Shown in pieces: positions 11,947 to 24,320 of a stretch of 64,000 bases of DNA (its first letter is position 1; the number at the start of each line of letters is the position of its first letter). The notes beneath the pieces are model-generated. The model saw nothing but the letters and a program-made list of their open reading frames with translations, ran no database searches and had not been told where the DNA came from. Source of the stretch: Norana najaformis (taxonomy: Eukaryota > Annelida > Clitellata > Crassiclitellata > Hormogastridae); contig OZ029916.1 in assembly GCA_964023275.1 (NCBI GenBank), positions 18,858,686-18,922,685 on the forward strand, given 5' to 3'. The position numbers and the translations under genes are program-made.

Positions 11947-12199
11947 GTACGGACAGCGCCACAACCGGTTGAATGCGCTCAAGCGCAATCCAGTTGGAAT
12001 GCTGGCACATTTCGGGCAAATTCTATGCGGCACTCTCATTTGTACAATCCCGCGAAAGCTCTGTGCAACAGCAAACAGAATCAGACAACTGAAGTGAATA
12101 TACACGACGTCTCTACTGCGCTTAAGCTTGCCGAATGCTTTCTTGATACTGCACAACTGATCTGTCGCATTTGACACATAGATAGCACCCGCGTACATT

Positions 12200-12989
12200 A
12201 TTAATTATTATTATTACACAGACATTTATAACGCGCACAATTAACAACAGCCTCAAGGCGCATGCAACGACCCTAAAAAAGTCCTACCTGGTATTATCAA
12301 GTAATATCATGGCTTATAGATCAATAAAAATGCACAGAAATCTTACTTGCTTACCTGTTCCCTTTCTACCTGTGTAAATGACTTTCTCAATGTCATATAC
12401 AAGACAACCTTGGCTGGCTCACACATAACGGCTATTCCAAACATACATCACATTGCAGGAACCATTTTAATAGCAACTACGACAACTTAGCGAGTAAAAA
12501 AAATGATATTAATTGACCTAATAAACGTCAGAACCATTCATCGTTGCATATAAGAACAGGAAGAATTACAATTCTAATGTAAGACCGTGCCTGTAGAACA
12601 ATATTCTACTGAAACTCAGATCTGTTTTTCCCAAAACAGCTCTTTTGCAAGAAGCCTTTAAAGCTGATCTTAATGTGCATATTTTGAGCACTGTCAGATA
12701 GCTACAATTCACCACATTCGACATAAATGCATGTGGTTTGATCCTGAGTAGTCTATAGTTGGCAAAAATGCAAGAAGTTGAGAACCAGCTAGTAAGTAAG
12801 TAAGTAAGTAATGCTTTTGTTTACATGCCAAACGTCCATCCGCTGAGCAAGAAATCATAAGCGTGAAGTCGTACTCAGTACCTCGCAAAAGTGTTCAACT
12901 AACAACTACCGTTCCAGTGTGGTATCGAAACATTGCTGCATATAGACTCTTAAAGTTTTAGTATCTTGTGCTGTCCTTGTTTTGCACAG
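12200..12989. other. Intron 2 remainder
   Basis: AT-rich, with a short AGTA microsatellite at 12791-12811. No gene or conserved element recognised. Confidence 0.6.
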
Positions 12990-13104
12990 GATCTTCGGAG
13001 TAGCAATTGCCGTTTCGGCCTTCCTCAACCTCCTGATCCCCGGCGCCTGTAAGGTTCATTTCGTACTCGTCATGTTTGTTCGAATCTTGCAGGGACTCGT
13101 CGAG
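12990..13104 (+). CDS. VGLUT: VGLUT exon 3: TM3-TM4
   Basis: Acceptor ttttgcacag, donor gag/gtaaga. One base completes the Arg codon split with exon 2, then [19 protein letters not shown] (TM3) and [17 protein letters not shown] (TM4). The Arg at 13081-13083 and Glu at 13102-13104 correspond to mammalian VGLUT2 R184 and E191, both reported essential for transport. Ends in phase 0. Confidence 0.96.
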
Positions 13105-13300
13105 GTAAGAACATCCTTCATGTTACATCTCCTGTTATTGGTCAGACAAGTGACTAAGTCGGAGTAAGGCGTAATGTAATCGTAACTATGAAATGCTATG
13201 AACGTAATATTGCGTTACTTAATCAGCAAATTTTAAGCGAGAGTTTGTATAGGAAGTTTCCATGGGTCATCGGGTTACTGATTTGTTTGTGCACGCGTGG

Positions 13301-13549
13301 ATCACGTGTTGGCTGGAACGCATTGAACACGTGATGGTCGTTTGATTGGCTGGCAGCGCCCTGCGGGCAGGTGGGCTGACGTCAGCAGTGATTATTCCCG
13401 GCGCGCTTTTTATCACGTAAGTGCTCGCGAGGTAAACGACGTTCCTACGTTGTGATGAGTCAGCGGGTTTTTGGAAAATTCAACGATTGCGCAACTGCGA
13501 GGGGTATATCAAGGTTTGTCTACTAACTTGGCAGGAAAACATATATAAA
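13301..13549 (+). promoter_or_regulatory. Promoter-like motif cluster in VGLUT intron 3
   Basis: Within 250 bp: two E-boxes arranged as a 10-bp inverted repeat (atcacgtgtt at 13301, aacacgtgat at 13326), a reversed CCAAT box (gattgg near 13343), a perfect CRE palindrome TGACGTCA (13377-13384), a GC-rich block and a TATA box TATATAAA (13542-13549). The order and spacing fit a promoter or enhancer. Function is inferred only. Confidence 0.35.
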
Positions 13550-15610
13550 CCGATTGCGGGTGTATTACTAGAATATAGCGCGAAGATTTGTTGCGCTGGT
13601 ATGTCGTATGCTAAGTTGAAAGGTTGATTTACAGATGTAGTTGATACATTCGTGGGTTTAGAAACTGTGGCGATTGAATTACTGTTGTGATTGAACTATT
13701 CATTTTAATTAATATTACTAAATTAAAGACTATGTGCCTTTACTTGAGTTAAAGCTGCGCATCGGGCTTTTGGGTGCTGTGCCATGACATGCCACATTAA
13801 GTCATGTCATGTAATGTTCATGTCACTTCGTGTCATGCCTTGTTGTGTTGAATGTGCTAATGTATGTTATGCTGTGTTGCATGACTCTGTGCTGTGCAGT
13901 GTATGTGAGGCTGTTATGCAATATCACTTTGGTATTCATCTTACCTTGTTATGTCACCACAGTCGAAGCGAAGTGAATAAAACGGATTGGGGGTGAACTC
14001 TAAACACCATATATGTGCTGGCGTGGTATTAGGTATTAGGCATTGGGTATTGATTATTAGGAAATAGGTTATCATTTGAGGCCTAGAGCAGGCATATTTC
14101 TTGCATACGTTTCTTGGTTGGATTCAATTTCCATATTAATAGATAATTATATAGAGACAGAGACAGAGACAGAGACAGACAGAGACAGAGACAGAGACAG
14201 ACAGAGACAGAGACAGACAGAGAGAGGGAGAGGGAGAGAGATAGAGACGATGCTTATCGCTCCTGTCGCCTCCATTGTCATTTCCTGTGGCGCTCCAAAT
14301 CTTACGCAGAACGTCTGACAGATATCTTGCGCAGTTTTCTAGACCGGAAAGCGAGTTTATTTCATCTGGAGAAAGAGATTTAAATAATACTGACTACGCC
14401 AACAAGAATTCTACCGTCTGTCATGACTTAATCCAGATAGACAATAGTTAGTTTTATCTTTAAAGGACACATTTTACCAAATCCAAATGAGATTTTACGG
14501 ATTAGCGTAGACCGTTGTGTAGGCCTATATTTACTGCAGAAGTTGTGACATTTGATGGTGCTAACTCACAAAAACTAAATTAAGCTAACTTAGAAAAAAG
14601 AACATCAGCCTCTCACGTTATTGTCAGCGTTAGGTTGCTATGAAACTGTCTCAAAATAAAAATTGAAAAGTAGCGCCTACCAAAACATTTGCCAATGCTT
14701 ACGCTTTGAAGTTATTTCTATCATGTATTCCCATCCTACTTTACTTTTGGTCGGTGTATACAACTGGCATGAAGATCTCGAATAACGAGCCTTTCACATT
14801 TGCAGCGTTAAACGACAACTTAAAGAACATTGCAAGGAGCAAGCTAACTAATTTTAACATAAAATTTTAATTAACTATTTTTTAATATTTAAACTCTTGG
14901 CCTGTTGTTTAGAAGCCGGAAGCTATCTGGCGCACGCGGGCCTGCAAACCAAATAGCTGGTCACCAATTCTACTTAAGTTTCTTTTAAAGCAATGATGCG
15001 TCAGATTTTGAAAGAAAGGCTGTTCGTGACAGCAGTCGCTTGGTGATTTTGTGCACAACTTACACATAGGCGAAGCAGGTTCATGAACGCCGACAAATTC
15101 AAGCAAATAATCGATCAAAAGTTCATCAATTATCCATTTGAAACGCCTTGTTTTCAAATCCTATATTAGGGTAGCACAGACTGGAAAGGACGTGAATACG
15201 TTACAATTAAAATTTGACAATCGTAATGTGTCGAACAGCATGGAGGCAGCTGATCCAACCGAAGATGTGTACCTGGATGATCTCTACCAGCGCTCGGTTT
15301 AGGGTTTGATTCGAGTGAGCAAGACTCACGTGTTCTATCAGTAGGCTGAGTTAACGAAAGTCTTCACGTTTTCAACTTTTATTAGGTCAACGAACATTTG
15401 ATCCTAAAATCCACATGAAAGTCTTGAGTCTCGTCTGCGGGTGCTCAACGTCGTGGTCAGTCTCTAAGGTGTCGTCTTCGAGTCCAGTCTTCTTTCCTGT
15501 TGGTCGTCGAGTGTGCGAACCTACACCTCGGTCTATGTGGACTGCCGATGTCGCCCCCTCTTATTGGCAGTCGAGAAGATAGGAAAGAAGACCAATAATA
15601 GGAGACAGTA
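13550..15610. other. Intron 3, 5' part
   Basis: Contains degenerate tgtcatg-type repeats (13780-13920) and an (AGAGAC)n microsatellite at 14153-14228. No exon fitting VGLUT phase was found here. Confidence 0.6.
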
Positions 15611-15614
15611 GATA

Positions 15615-17490
15615 GAAAAGAAGGGAACAGTACATGAGACAGGAAAGAAGGGAAAAGTACATGAGACAGGAAAGAAGGGAACAGTACATGAGACAGGAAA
15701 GAAGGGAAAAGTACATGAGACAGGAAAGAAGGGAACAGTACATGAGACAGGAAAGAAGGGAAAAGTACATGAGACAGGAAAGAAGGGAAAAGTACATGAG
15801 ACAGGAAAGAAGGGAACAGTACATGAGACAGGAAAGAAGGGAACAGTACATGAGACAGGAAAGAAGGGAAAAGTACATGAGACAGGAAAGAAGGGAAAAG
15901 TACATGAGACAGGAAAGAAGGGAACAGTACATGAGACAGGAAAGAAGGGAAAAGTACATGAGACAGGAAAGAAGGGAAAAGTACATGAGACAGGAAAGAA
16001 GGGAACAGCACATGAGACAGGAAAGAAGGGAACAGTACATGAGACAGGAAAGAAGGGAAAAGTACATGAGACAGGAAAGAAGGGAACAGTACATGAGACA
16101 GGAAAGAAGGGAACAGTACATGAGACAGGAAAGAAGGGAAAAGTACATGAGACAGGAAAGAAGGGAAAAGTACATGAGACAGGAAAGAAGGGAACAGTAC
16201 ATGAGACAGGAAAGAAGGGAAAAGTACATGAGACAGGAAAGAAGGGAAAAGTACATGAGACAGGAAAGAAGGGAAAAGTACATGAGACAGGAAAGAAGGG
16301 AAAAGTACATGAGACAGGAAAGAAGGGAAAAGTACATGAGACAGGAAAGAAGGGAAAAGTACATGAGACAGGAAAGAAGGGAACAGTACATGAGACAGGA
16401 AAGAAGGGAACAGTACATGAGACAGGAAAGAAGGGAAAAGTACATGAGACAGGAAAGAAGGGAACAGTACATGAGACAGGAAAGAAGGGAAAAGTACATG
16501 AGACAGGAAAGAAGGGAAAAGTACATGAGACAGGAAAGAAGGGAAAAGTACATGAGACAGGAAAGAAGGGAACAGTACATGAGACAGGAAAGAAGGGAAC
16601 AGTACATGAGACAGGAAAGAAGGGAAAAGTACATGAGACAGGAAAGAAGGGAAAAGTACATGAGACAGGAAAGAAGGGAACAGTACATGAGACAGGAAAG
16701 AAGGGAAAAGTACATGAGACAGGAAAGAAGGGAACAGTACATGAGACAGGAAAGAAGGGAACAGTACATGAGACAGGAAAGAAGGGAAAAGTACATGAGA
16801 CAGGAAAGAAGGGAAAAGTACATGAGACAGGAAAGAAGGGAAAAGTACATGAGACAGGAAAGAAGGGAACAGTACATGAGACAGGAAAGAAGGGAAAAGT
16901 ACATGAGACAGGAAAGAAGGGAACAGTACATGAGACAGGAAAGAAGGGAAAAGTACATGAGACAGGAAAGAAGGGAACAGTACATGAGACAGGAAAGAAG
17001 GGAAAAGTACATGAGACAGGAAAGAAGGGAAAAGTACATGAGACAGGAAAGAAGGGAACAGTACATGAGACAGGAAAGAAGGGAAAAGTACATGAGACAG
17101 GAAAGAAGGGAAAAGTACATGAGACAGGAAAGAAGGGAAAAGTACATGAGACAGGAAAGAAGGGAAAAGTACATGAGACAGGAAAGAAGGGAACAGTACA
17201 TGAGACAGGAAAGAAGGGAACAGTACATGAGACAGGAAAGAAGGGAAAAGTACATGAGACAGGAAAGAAGGGAACAGTACATGAGACAGGAAAGAAGGGA
17301 AAAGTACATGAGACAGGAAAGAAGGGAACAGTACATGAGACAGGAAAGAAGGGAAAAGTACATGAGACAGGAAAGAAGGGAAAAGTACATGAGACAGGAA
17401 AGAAGGGAACAGTACATGAGACAGGAAAGAAGGGAAAAGTACATGAGACAGGAAAGAAGGGAAAAGTACATGAGACAGGAAAGAAGGCCA
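15615..17490. repeat. 27-bp minisatellite, 68 full units, in VGLUT intron 3
   Basis: Starting at 15634, 68 units of 27 bp encode MRQERREKY or MRQERREQY in the + frame. Units are otherwise identical apart from one further base change (unit 14). The single A/C difference gives 41 K-type and 27 Q-type units in irregular order. Degenerate half-units flank both ends (15601-15633, 17470-17490). The + strand is purine-rich. The unit length is a multiple of 3, so ORFs stay open on both strands. The minus-strand ORFs of 680 and 656 residues and the 647-residue + strand ORF are artefacts of this. Confidence 0.97.
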
Positions 17491-17571
17491 GCCAAGCATG
17501 GCAGACAGAAAAAAGGAAAAGTACAGGTCATAGTCTTAGCATGTCAAGAAGCCGAAGGGGGCATATCGTTA

Positions 17572-17850
17572 CAGTAATCGTAATCGTAATCTCGAGATGT
17601 CTACAGCGACCAAAGAATGCTGAGTCGCGGGAACCACCTTTTATACAGTTGCTCAGTCTAAACAAAATCGATAGGCAAGTGAAATCACATTCGGTTCTAG
17701 GTCAATCGTCATGCAGGTAGACGGACGCTACGGTGGAAAGAATATAGAACTGGAGCGGCGAGAAAGGTTAGGGGAAGAGGAGGAATCAGGATAGGATTTG
17801 TGCAAGAGGAATGTTTTCAGTTTTGAGTGAAAGACCTGCGTACAGATTGT
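17572..17850 (+). repeat. Interspersed repeat R1, full copy
   Basis: Begins cagtaatcgtaatcgtaatc and continues ctcgagatgtctac, gaaccacctttta, aggatagg, gttttcagttttgagtgaaa. Same module order as 45035-45395. It starts about 80 bp after the 27-bp array. Confidence 0.75.
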
Positions 17851-18349
17851 CCCTTACAGCAGCTCAGAGGCGCACTCTGAAGTTCAACACCATAAACCGT
17901 AGGCAGATTGAAAGAATTGAGTTCTCAGTCAAAGTCGCGAACATGACTGACCATATCAATCGGTCAACCGAAAGAAATTGGACCATGCAAGTCGCATTAA
18001 GACCTCGAGAACTACATTGCCCGTCGTCGTACCAGTCGATACATGCAATATATATGTAAATACACATTGCATTCGACGTAGATAGGCTGGGCTACGTAAC
18101 GCCGTCGTCGTGTGGATGGATTTCGTGGGATTTCTTGGTTTACCTTTGATGGACGAGGACTACAATGGAAGTTGATTCGTTTTAGGCGTCTGTAAATGGA
18201 TTGCGTGCAGACGACGATGACGATCGCAATAATGGACTTAGCGAATGGTCGAGAAATCGAGAACCCCTTCTCTTCCCTCTCCAGATGGGGTGCAACCTCT
18301 GTGGGCAACCGAATCCCCCGTAAATTTCGTATGAAATACATATGCATAC

Positions 18350-18700
18350 ATCACGATATATAGAATCATATAAATATCTTACGACAAATAAATGCATATA
18401 GATATCTTACGAGGTATAAAGGCATATGCATATCTTGCGATATATAAATGCATTATATAAATATTTATGTATTTGCCGGAATCTTTGTTTCAACTCTCTG
18501 ATGTTATATTCTGTTCTTTCGGCCGACCCTATAATATTCGGTTTACTGCATCGCCAACAAAATTAATGGAAATAGTGTAGACATAGGCCTATGTATCAAT
18601 GCATACATACATAGACACACATTACTCGCATACATATATATATATACATACATACGTATAGACATACATATATACATACATCTCCCAATGTGTACATGCG
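18350..18700. repeat. ATAC/ATAT microsatellite tract
   Basis: Two degenerate runs: atatcttacgaBat-like repeats near 18355-18460 and (atac)n at 18600-18680. No coding signal. Confidence 0.8.
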
Positions 18701-18708
18701 TTCAGTTG

Positions 18709-18853
18709 GTGTACTCATATTATTGCCGAGTTCGTTAGAAAGAGCTTGTGGAACAGAACTCTCGAAATATGTTTCTCCCTTATCGGGATTCTGACACCGG
18801 ACTTCTGAGCCGACTGTAAATCACGCTAACCACTTGGCTAGTGTGCTACACAT
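18709..18853 (-). repeat. tRNA-derived SINE, family I copy 2
   Basis: Shares gtgtactcat, gtggaacagaactctc, and a diverged tRNA-like head with the copy at 10537-10680. The B-box has decayed. Confidence 0.75.
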
Positions 18854-18859
18854 TTCGCA

Positions 18860-20950
18860 CATATTCAAAAAACGCGTTGATGGGAATTGATCTGCTGGTC
18901 ATCGGATACAAATCGCAGTTCGATCAAAGCACACAAAGCGCTAGTTACATCTATTCGGTGGCTGCGGATAGAGAAGAGAAAGCGTGTAAGTCTACATTAC
19001 ATCGGCCATTTTGTCTTTGAGGGAAGGACTCTGGTGGCCATGTTTATTAGTTCAAGTTCCGGCAGAGGGTGCTGCACTTCAAGTAGATGCGTCCAGAGAT
19101 ATCGGAATGAACGGGGCCGATCGATAGACACTTCCGGTTGAGTGTATACCTTTTATCTGCTCAAGCCCCACGAGTGGGATGCGTGTCAAGCAGCGATAAA
19201 TTTCAGACACTGTCGTAACCTTAATTCAGGAATCGCAAAGAGAGAGCGTATACAAGACTACAGAAACGTTATTGCAATTCGCCGAAAATGCACCTTTATG
19301 GCTGTAGGCCTATTATACCTGTGCACGACTACCTGCGTGTTAACAACGTGTTTGCATCGTACGTATCTGCGTGGGACTAGAATTGTTTTTCTGAAACAAA
19401 TTTTATAAATAGTCTTTCCAGAATCGAACTAGATATAAATAGGGAGTTCCTGCGTTCCGTGCCTGTAGGTCCTAAGTACAACTGCACTGTGCTCTTGGTT
19501 ACTAAAGGTGTAAGTGAAAGGCGGTGTTGCATTTGACTGTGTTACTGTAATTCATTGTATTGTGTTACCGTAAAGTAGGCCTAACTCATGACACGCCTTC
19601 AAGCATAGATTTGTGCGTTTTGCATGTCGCAATTGGTTTCGAACATCTGTCAAACAGCGTTTAAACTCGCGACGGTCACAATGTATGCACAGACAAGTCC
19701 ATCGCATACAGTCCGTGAGAAATTTACGTCTATTCATTTCCAAAATCCTATTGTTCTGCGCCAAATAATGTATCTGTATATATGTGCATATCAGTTGCAA
19801 ATTTGAAGAGTGTTGGGTAAGTCAACGCAAATGTGCGGAGCGAAATAGAGAGGACGCGAGGCGGGTAATTGGAAGAGGAATGAGGGTTACAAGGGAATGA
19901 GGAAGGACGGGACGGGACGAAAGAGGAAGGGAAGAAAAAGGATCGGCCGAAAGGTGCGGGGAGGAGTTTAGGAAACCTGTGGAAAAGGTCGAACTATAGT
20001 CGAGAGAGACGAAAGAGAGACAAGACTCGGATGCCAGGAGGAAACGTTTGAAAAGAATTTGTAATGATGGACAAAGAAAGGGAATGATCAAGAACGGGAT
20101 ATAAGAAAGATGGAACAGATCTGGAATGATGGAGATGGAGAAGATGGTTGCTTGCGATGGTCAAAGTTCGTCTATTCATTTGCAATCATCATTTGGTGCC
20201 TCTGTTGCAACTGATCTTCATTAACATCGTCTTTGAATGCGCTGAATGCGTCGCTAATGAGATCCATCTCAGTCTTATACAATCCAATATAATAAAGAAC
20301 AACTGAGTACAATATGATCAAGACTATATACCAAACACTCCTCCGGTAGGTGACGTTTGCGTCCCTGCGCTGTATGGGCGAATTCACCAGTTTAAGCTTA
20401 TATAATTTATGTTCGTTCATCACTTGGTGTATTACTACTATTTTCGATCAATTCCTCATTTTCGGAAACATACATAAACCAAGCTTATGAATGAATAATT
20501 ACATACCCTTTCAGTATTAGCGTCTTTTCCGTAGTCATAGAAAAAGGGTAGACAGCTTTACTTCTGTCTAACTGTTAACAAACCCCAGTATAACCCCAAT
20601 GGTTATAATCAATTTACTAAAATGGATAACCTGACTGCTACTGACGGCCTAACTTACCATTGCAATTTATTTCTGCCTCTTTGTGGCCTTTGGTAAAACT
20701 GATGATGTTATTGTGCTTGAAAATTGGAAACTGGCGTTAGAAGTAGTGCCTTAAACTAATGTAATAACTCTCTTAATACTGGTGATAACTATTATCGAAT
20801 ACTTACCAAGAATAGGACACAATATGTGTACTAATTAGCAAGGATCCTTATACTTAAGCATTCGCTTGTATTTTTCAATTGTTATAAAAAGCTGTCTCGT
20901 AATGAGTTTTCTGTAATCAAAGCCCCTGTACACGGCGCGAAGCCCAAGTG
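18860..20950. other. Intron 3, 3' part
   Basis: AT-rich intron with a purine-rich block at 19840-20110. Reading all short ORFs, I found no match to VGLUT or other families. Confidence 0.5.
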
Positions 20951-20969
20951 TTCTGCAGCTTCCGTAATC

Positions 20970-21410
20970 CACTATGTTATGTTATGCCATACTATACTAT
21001 TCTATACTTTACTACAATACAGTGTACACTACTGTTATGCTATGATATACTATACTGTTGTATAATGCTATACTATACTATACTATACTACATTTGTACT
21101 ATGCTATACTATACTATACTATGCTATACTATACTATACTATTCTATACTATATTACAATGTACACTACTATGCTATACTATACTATTATATTATGCTAT
21201 ATTATACTATACTACAGTGTCAAGTATACTATATTATGCTATGCTATACTATAAGTTACAGTTTTATTGTATTTCTGTCTTCCTGTCTTTCTTCTTCCTG
21301 TGTCACTTTGTACTGCTGCGTAATTCTGGCGAGATGTCCTATGCTATAATTATAATATGCTATGCTATATTATATATACTATTCCACACCAGACCAGACC
21401 ATACTACACA
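20970..21410. repeat. CTATA-type microsatellite
   Basis: Degenerate pentanucleotide (ctata/ctatg)n over about 400 bp, ending about 330 bp before VGLUT exon 4. Confidence 0.9.
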
Positions 21411-21739
21411 GCACCATACCATGGGCCTATTGTATTGGAGAATCGTGTTTTATTGAGACAGATTTAGTCAAGCTTGTCGTTCTACGACAGACTTGCGCTT
21501 GATAAATTAGAGAAATAGAGAAATAAGAGAAAAGATTACGATGATTTTCGTAGAAAGTTGGAGCAAGGTCGGGCGCATAGAGAGATGAACAGAATAGCAG
21601 ACGACCAGGTCATTAAAAGCATTAATTATTATAGGTTTATTAAACATATACAACACGAAACAATATAGTACAACAAAATGCTCATCTGCTAGTGATTCAT
21701 CGTGTTTTCGTTGTTGCAAGGCGTGTGTTGTGGTTGTAG

Positions 21740-21827
21740 GGCGTTACTTATCCGGCATGTCACGGCATCTGGCGACACTGGGCTCCTCCGCTCGAGAGAT
21801 CTCGTCTGGCGACTATGTCCTTCTGCG
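21740..21827 (+). CDS. VGLUT: VGLUT exon 4: TM4-TM5 cytoplasmic loop (short)
   Basis: An 88-bp exon with acceptor gtggttgtag and donor tgcg/gtacag. Reads [20 protein letters not shown] then SRLATMSFC with one base of the next Gly, a hallmark VGLUT loop. Entry phase 0 and exit phase 1 fit exons 3 and 5 exactly. It lies 8.6 kb downstream of exon 3, beyond the large minisatellite, and an unrelated longer ORF covers it in another frame. Confidence 0.95.
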
Positions 21828-22003
21828 GTACAGTTCCATAGCACTTCTCCGTTAGTTGTAACCCTCGTGCAATATGAAGAGTTTAATCGATGTTTACTAT
21901 GACGAAATATGAAAAATAATCAGTTTGAGAGCATATGCTGCCAGAATTACATAACAGTACCGAATGATAAAGAAGAAGAAATACAGGAAGACAGATAAAC
22001 AAT

Positions 22004-22300
22004 ACAACTGTAATTTTATAGCGCCCTCCTTACAAAGTTCGAAAGTGCAAACTGAAGCCGGGGAACAGAGACATTAAGAACAATGACCAGATTAGAAGAG
22101 GTAAGTTTTTAGATTTGAGCTAGACAGTTTCAGTAAGAGAGTTGCGAACATGAGGAGATAGGGCGTTCCAGATGGCCAAAAGGACCACCAACTGTGATTG
22201 AACGACAGTCAAAGACAACACGTGTACCAGGAACAACATACTTTCCAGAAGATGCTGATCAAAGATTGGCCCTTAACAGAGCTACAGGGTGAAACCATGG
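22004..22300 (-). repeat. Interspersed repeat R3, longest copy
   Basis: Opens caatacaactgtaatttta, then ttacaaagttcgaaagtg, agaagaggtaagttttt and gggcgttccagatggcc. Homologous in order to 9462-9625 and, inverted, to 6130-6229. A block near 46030-46130 shows a similar ttccagaaggtcgg module. Confidence 0.7.
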
Positions 22301-24045
22301 ATGATAAGTAGGGTGCCAAATAATTTGCACGTGCCTTGTACGTGACGAGTGCCGGTACTTGAATCGAATACGCACAGATAATCGTCAGGTGTCAACAGGA
22401 TGACTGACGAAGAGTGTGAGGCTTCATAACAGAAGTCAACAGCGTTGAAGACATCGAATCTGTTACGATGTCTCTTATGTGTATAACTTCAACATTAGGT
22501 GTTGATTAGAAACCTTTTATTTTATATCACTTATCTAAAATATCTAACACAAAATAAGTTCCCTCCAACACGTCCCTTATGCCTCTCTCTGGAACCCGGA
22601 TGTCCCATCTTCAGGGATCCTTTATATTTTAATATGTCTTATTGGGGATCCATCCTTGGATCCCGTTACAGAATCAAGAAGAAGCGATTAATTCCTCAAG
22701 TGAGGAAGATTTGTTCCCTAACGAGGGCACAGTAAGGATACCGACGCGAAGCGGGCGTTGAACAGACAATGGATGCTTCCGCTTCGAGCGTGAGTTGCTT
22801 CGACTGGGTCCCCATATCTGATAATAAAAAGTAGCTTTCGTGATCGATGGGATATTGGCCCAGCAGTGCTGCGTAGCGCCAGCAGTTCATCCGCCGTATA
22901 ACGTAGGACCATATACGATAACAGCGATAACAGAGTAGAATGGCTAAAACGCTATAAGACGTTATTATGACTCCACTGCAAATCATAAGTTGTAGTAAGA
23001 TTTATCACTGTTCTATCTAGTAGATTACAGACACGAGTAAGAGTCGTAGTTTCGACAACTTTTCGATAGGAAAACCTTTTCCCTGGACTTCAAACTAGAC
23101 ATGCGCACCATAAATGTGTGCCAACAATAACCTAAAGAGATAGTGAAGGGAAAAAGCAGATTGCCAACGATGGAAAGGAACTGAAAAAGTACGAAAAAGG
23201 AATGACAAATGGAGGGAGACAATTAATTGGCTTTCAAAGGACGAAAGAAAGAATGAAAAAGAGAGCGATAAAAAGAGGCCAAAAAAGAAGATATGAGACT
23301 GTAACAGACATAGAAAGAGACAGGTAGTGGGATCTGGAAAACGCCATGCAGGCAGACCGATAAAGGAAGAGAGGAAGTGAGAAGTGGAGCTAGGACTGAT
23401 GATTGGAGAAAGATGGCACTAAATTCCCGATAGTCGATGTATTGCATGCCAGCGCTAATCCTCTCCGGCGAAATTGATATTTCAATCGGGACTGCCGAAG
23501 CCGTGCTTCAGCCTAAGCTTCTCAAGCCTTTAAGCGGCTTGATGCGTCGACTCAATTAGGTCTGAAGCTGAAAGTCATCTGAAGTCGCAAGACGCAAGGG
23601 CTTTTCCATTCGTACTGACCGGCGCAGCTAAGCGGCTTTGCTTCTATAAGTTAATTAGGTACCAAGCAGAAAGAGCTTTGTGGGTGACCCATAGAATCAC
23701 TTTTATTCCACTTGGCGATTGCCTCCTTCCTTCTCCATTAACTCCCCGACTCTCTTGTTCAGTCACCTGCTCACTTAGTCACGCAATCAAAGTACTGAGA
23801 ACTACATCTACCAACCACTAAGTCTAACAATGCGAATCAGTCGGTAAATCGCTCACTCTTTCACTAGCTCCCTCGCTCACTCACTCACTCACTCACTCAT
23901 GAAATCAATGAGCCAGCTCATGAGCCATACCATTTGGTAAGCTGTAAATCACACCTCTCCCTTTTTATGCTATGGGAAGACAACTCAATAACCGTCGTTG
24001 ATGAACGAAAACCTTTTTAACAGATAAATTCCCCATCGTGGCTCA

Positions 24046-24216
24046 TTTCAGAGATTTGAATCTCGGGCTAGCATGCTCCGTACGCGGGGATCTTAAATGG
24101 CGTGGCGCCCATTCAAACGGGCAGTGGTGGTGAAGGATCTCACCCGATTAATTCACTGAAAATTGAGCAGGGTCGATGCCATATGGTCGCTATAGAAAAA
24201 CCTATACATTTGCATT
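24046..24216 (+). repeat. SINE family III, copy 1
   Basis: Starts with tRNA-like cagagatttgaatctcggg, then cattcaaacgggcagtgg, gatctcacccgattaattca and gcagggtcgatgcc. Inverted copies at 35297-35446 and 59350-59560. Confidence 0.85.
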
Positions 24217-24320
24217 TACATCTGACGTTAGACAGCGACTTACCTTTTTCACTTACAGATTCTTTTACGTATGCCAAATGTATCTCTGACCAGATGCGCT
24301 TTTATGCATGTTTTTTTCAG

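Noticed and set aside
15615-17490. CRISPR array
   Set aside because: Units are directly adjacent with no unique spacers, and the genome is eukaryotic.
15457-17577. Three very long ORFs (647 residues on +, 680 and 656 on -) over the 27-bp array
   Set aside because: A 27-bp unit without stops keeps whole frames open by arithmetic. Both strands are open equally, there is no non-repeat domain, and the array lies inside a VGLUT intron.
21702-21902. 66-residue ORF starting MFSLLQGVCC
   Set aside because: It is the wrong frame over VGLUT exon 4; the transporter frame has the conserved motif and exact splice sites.
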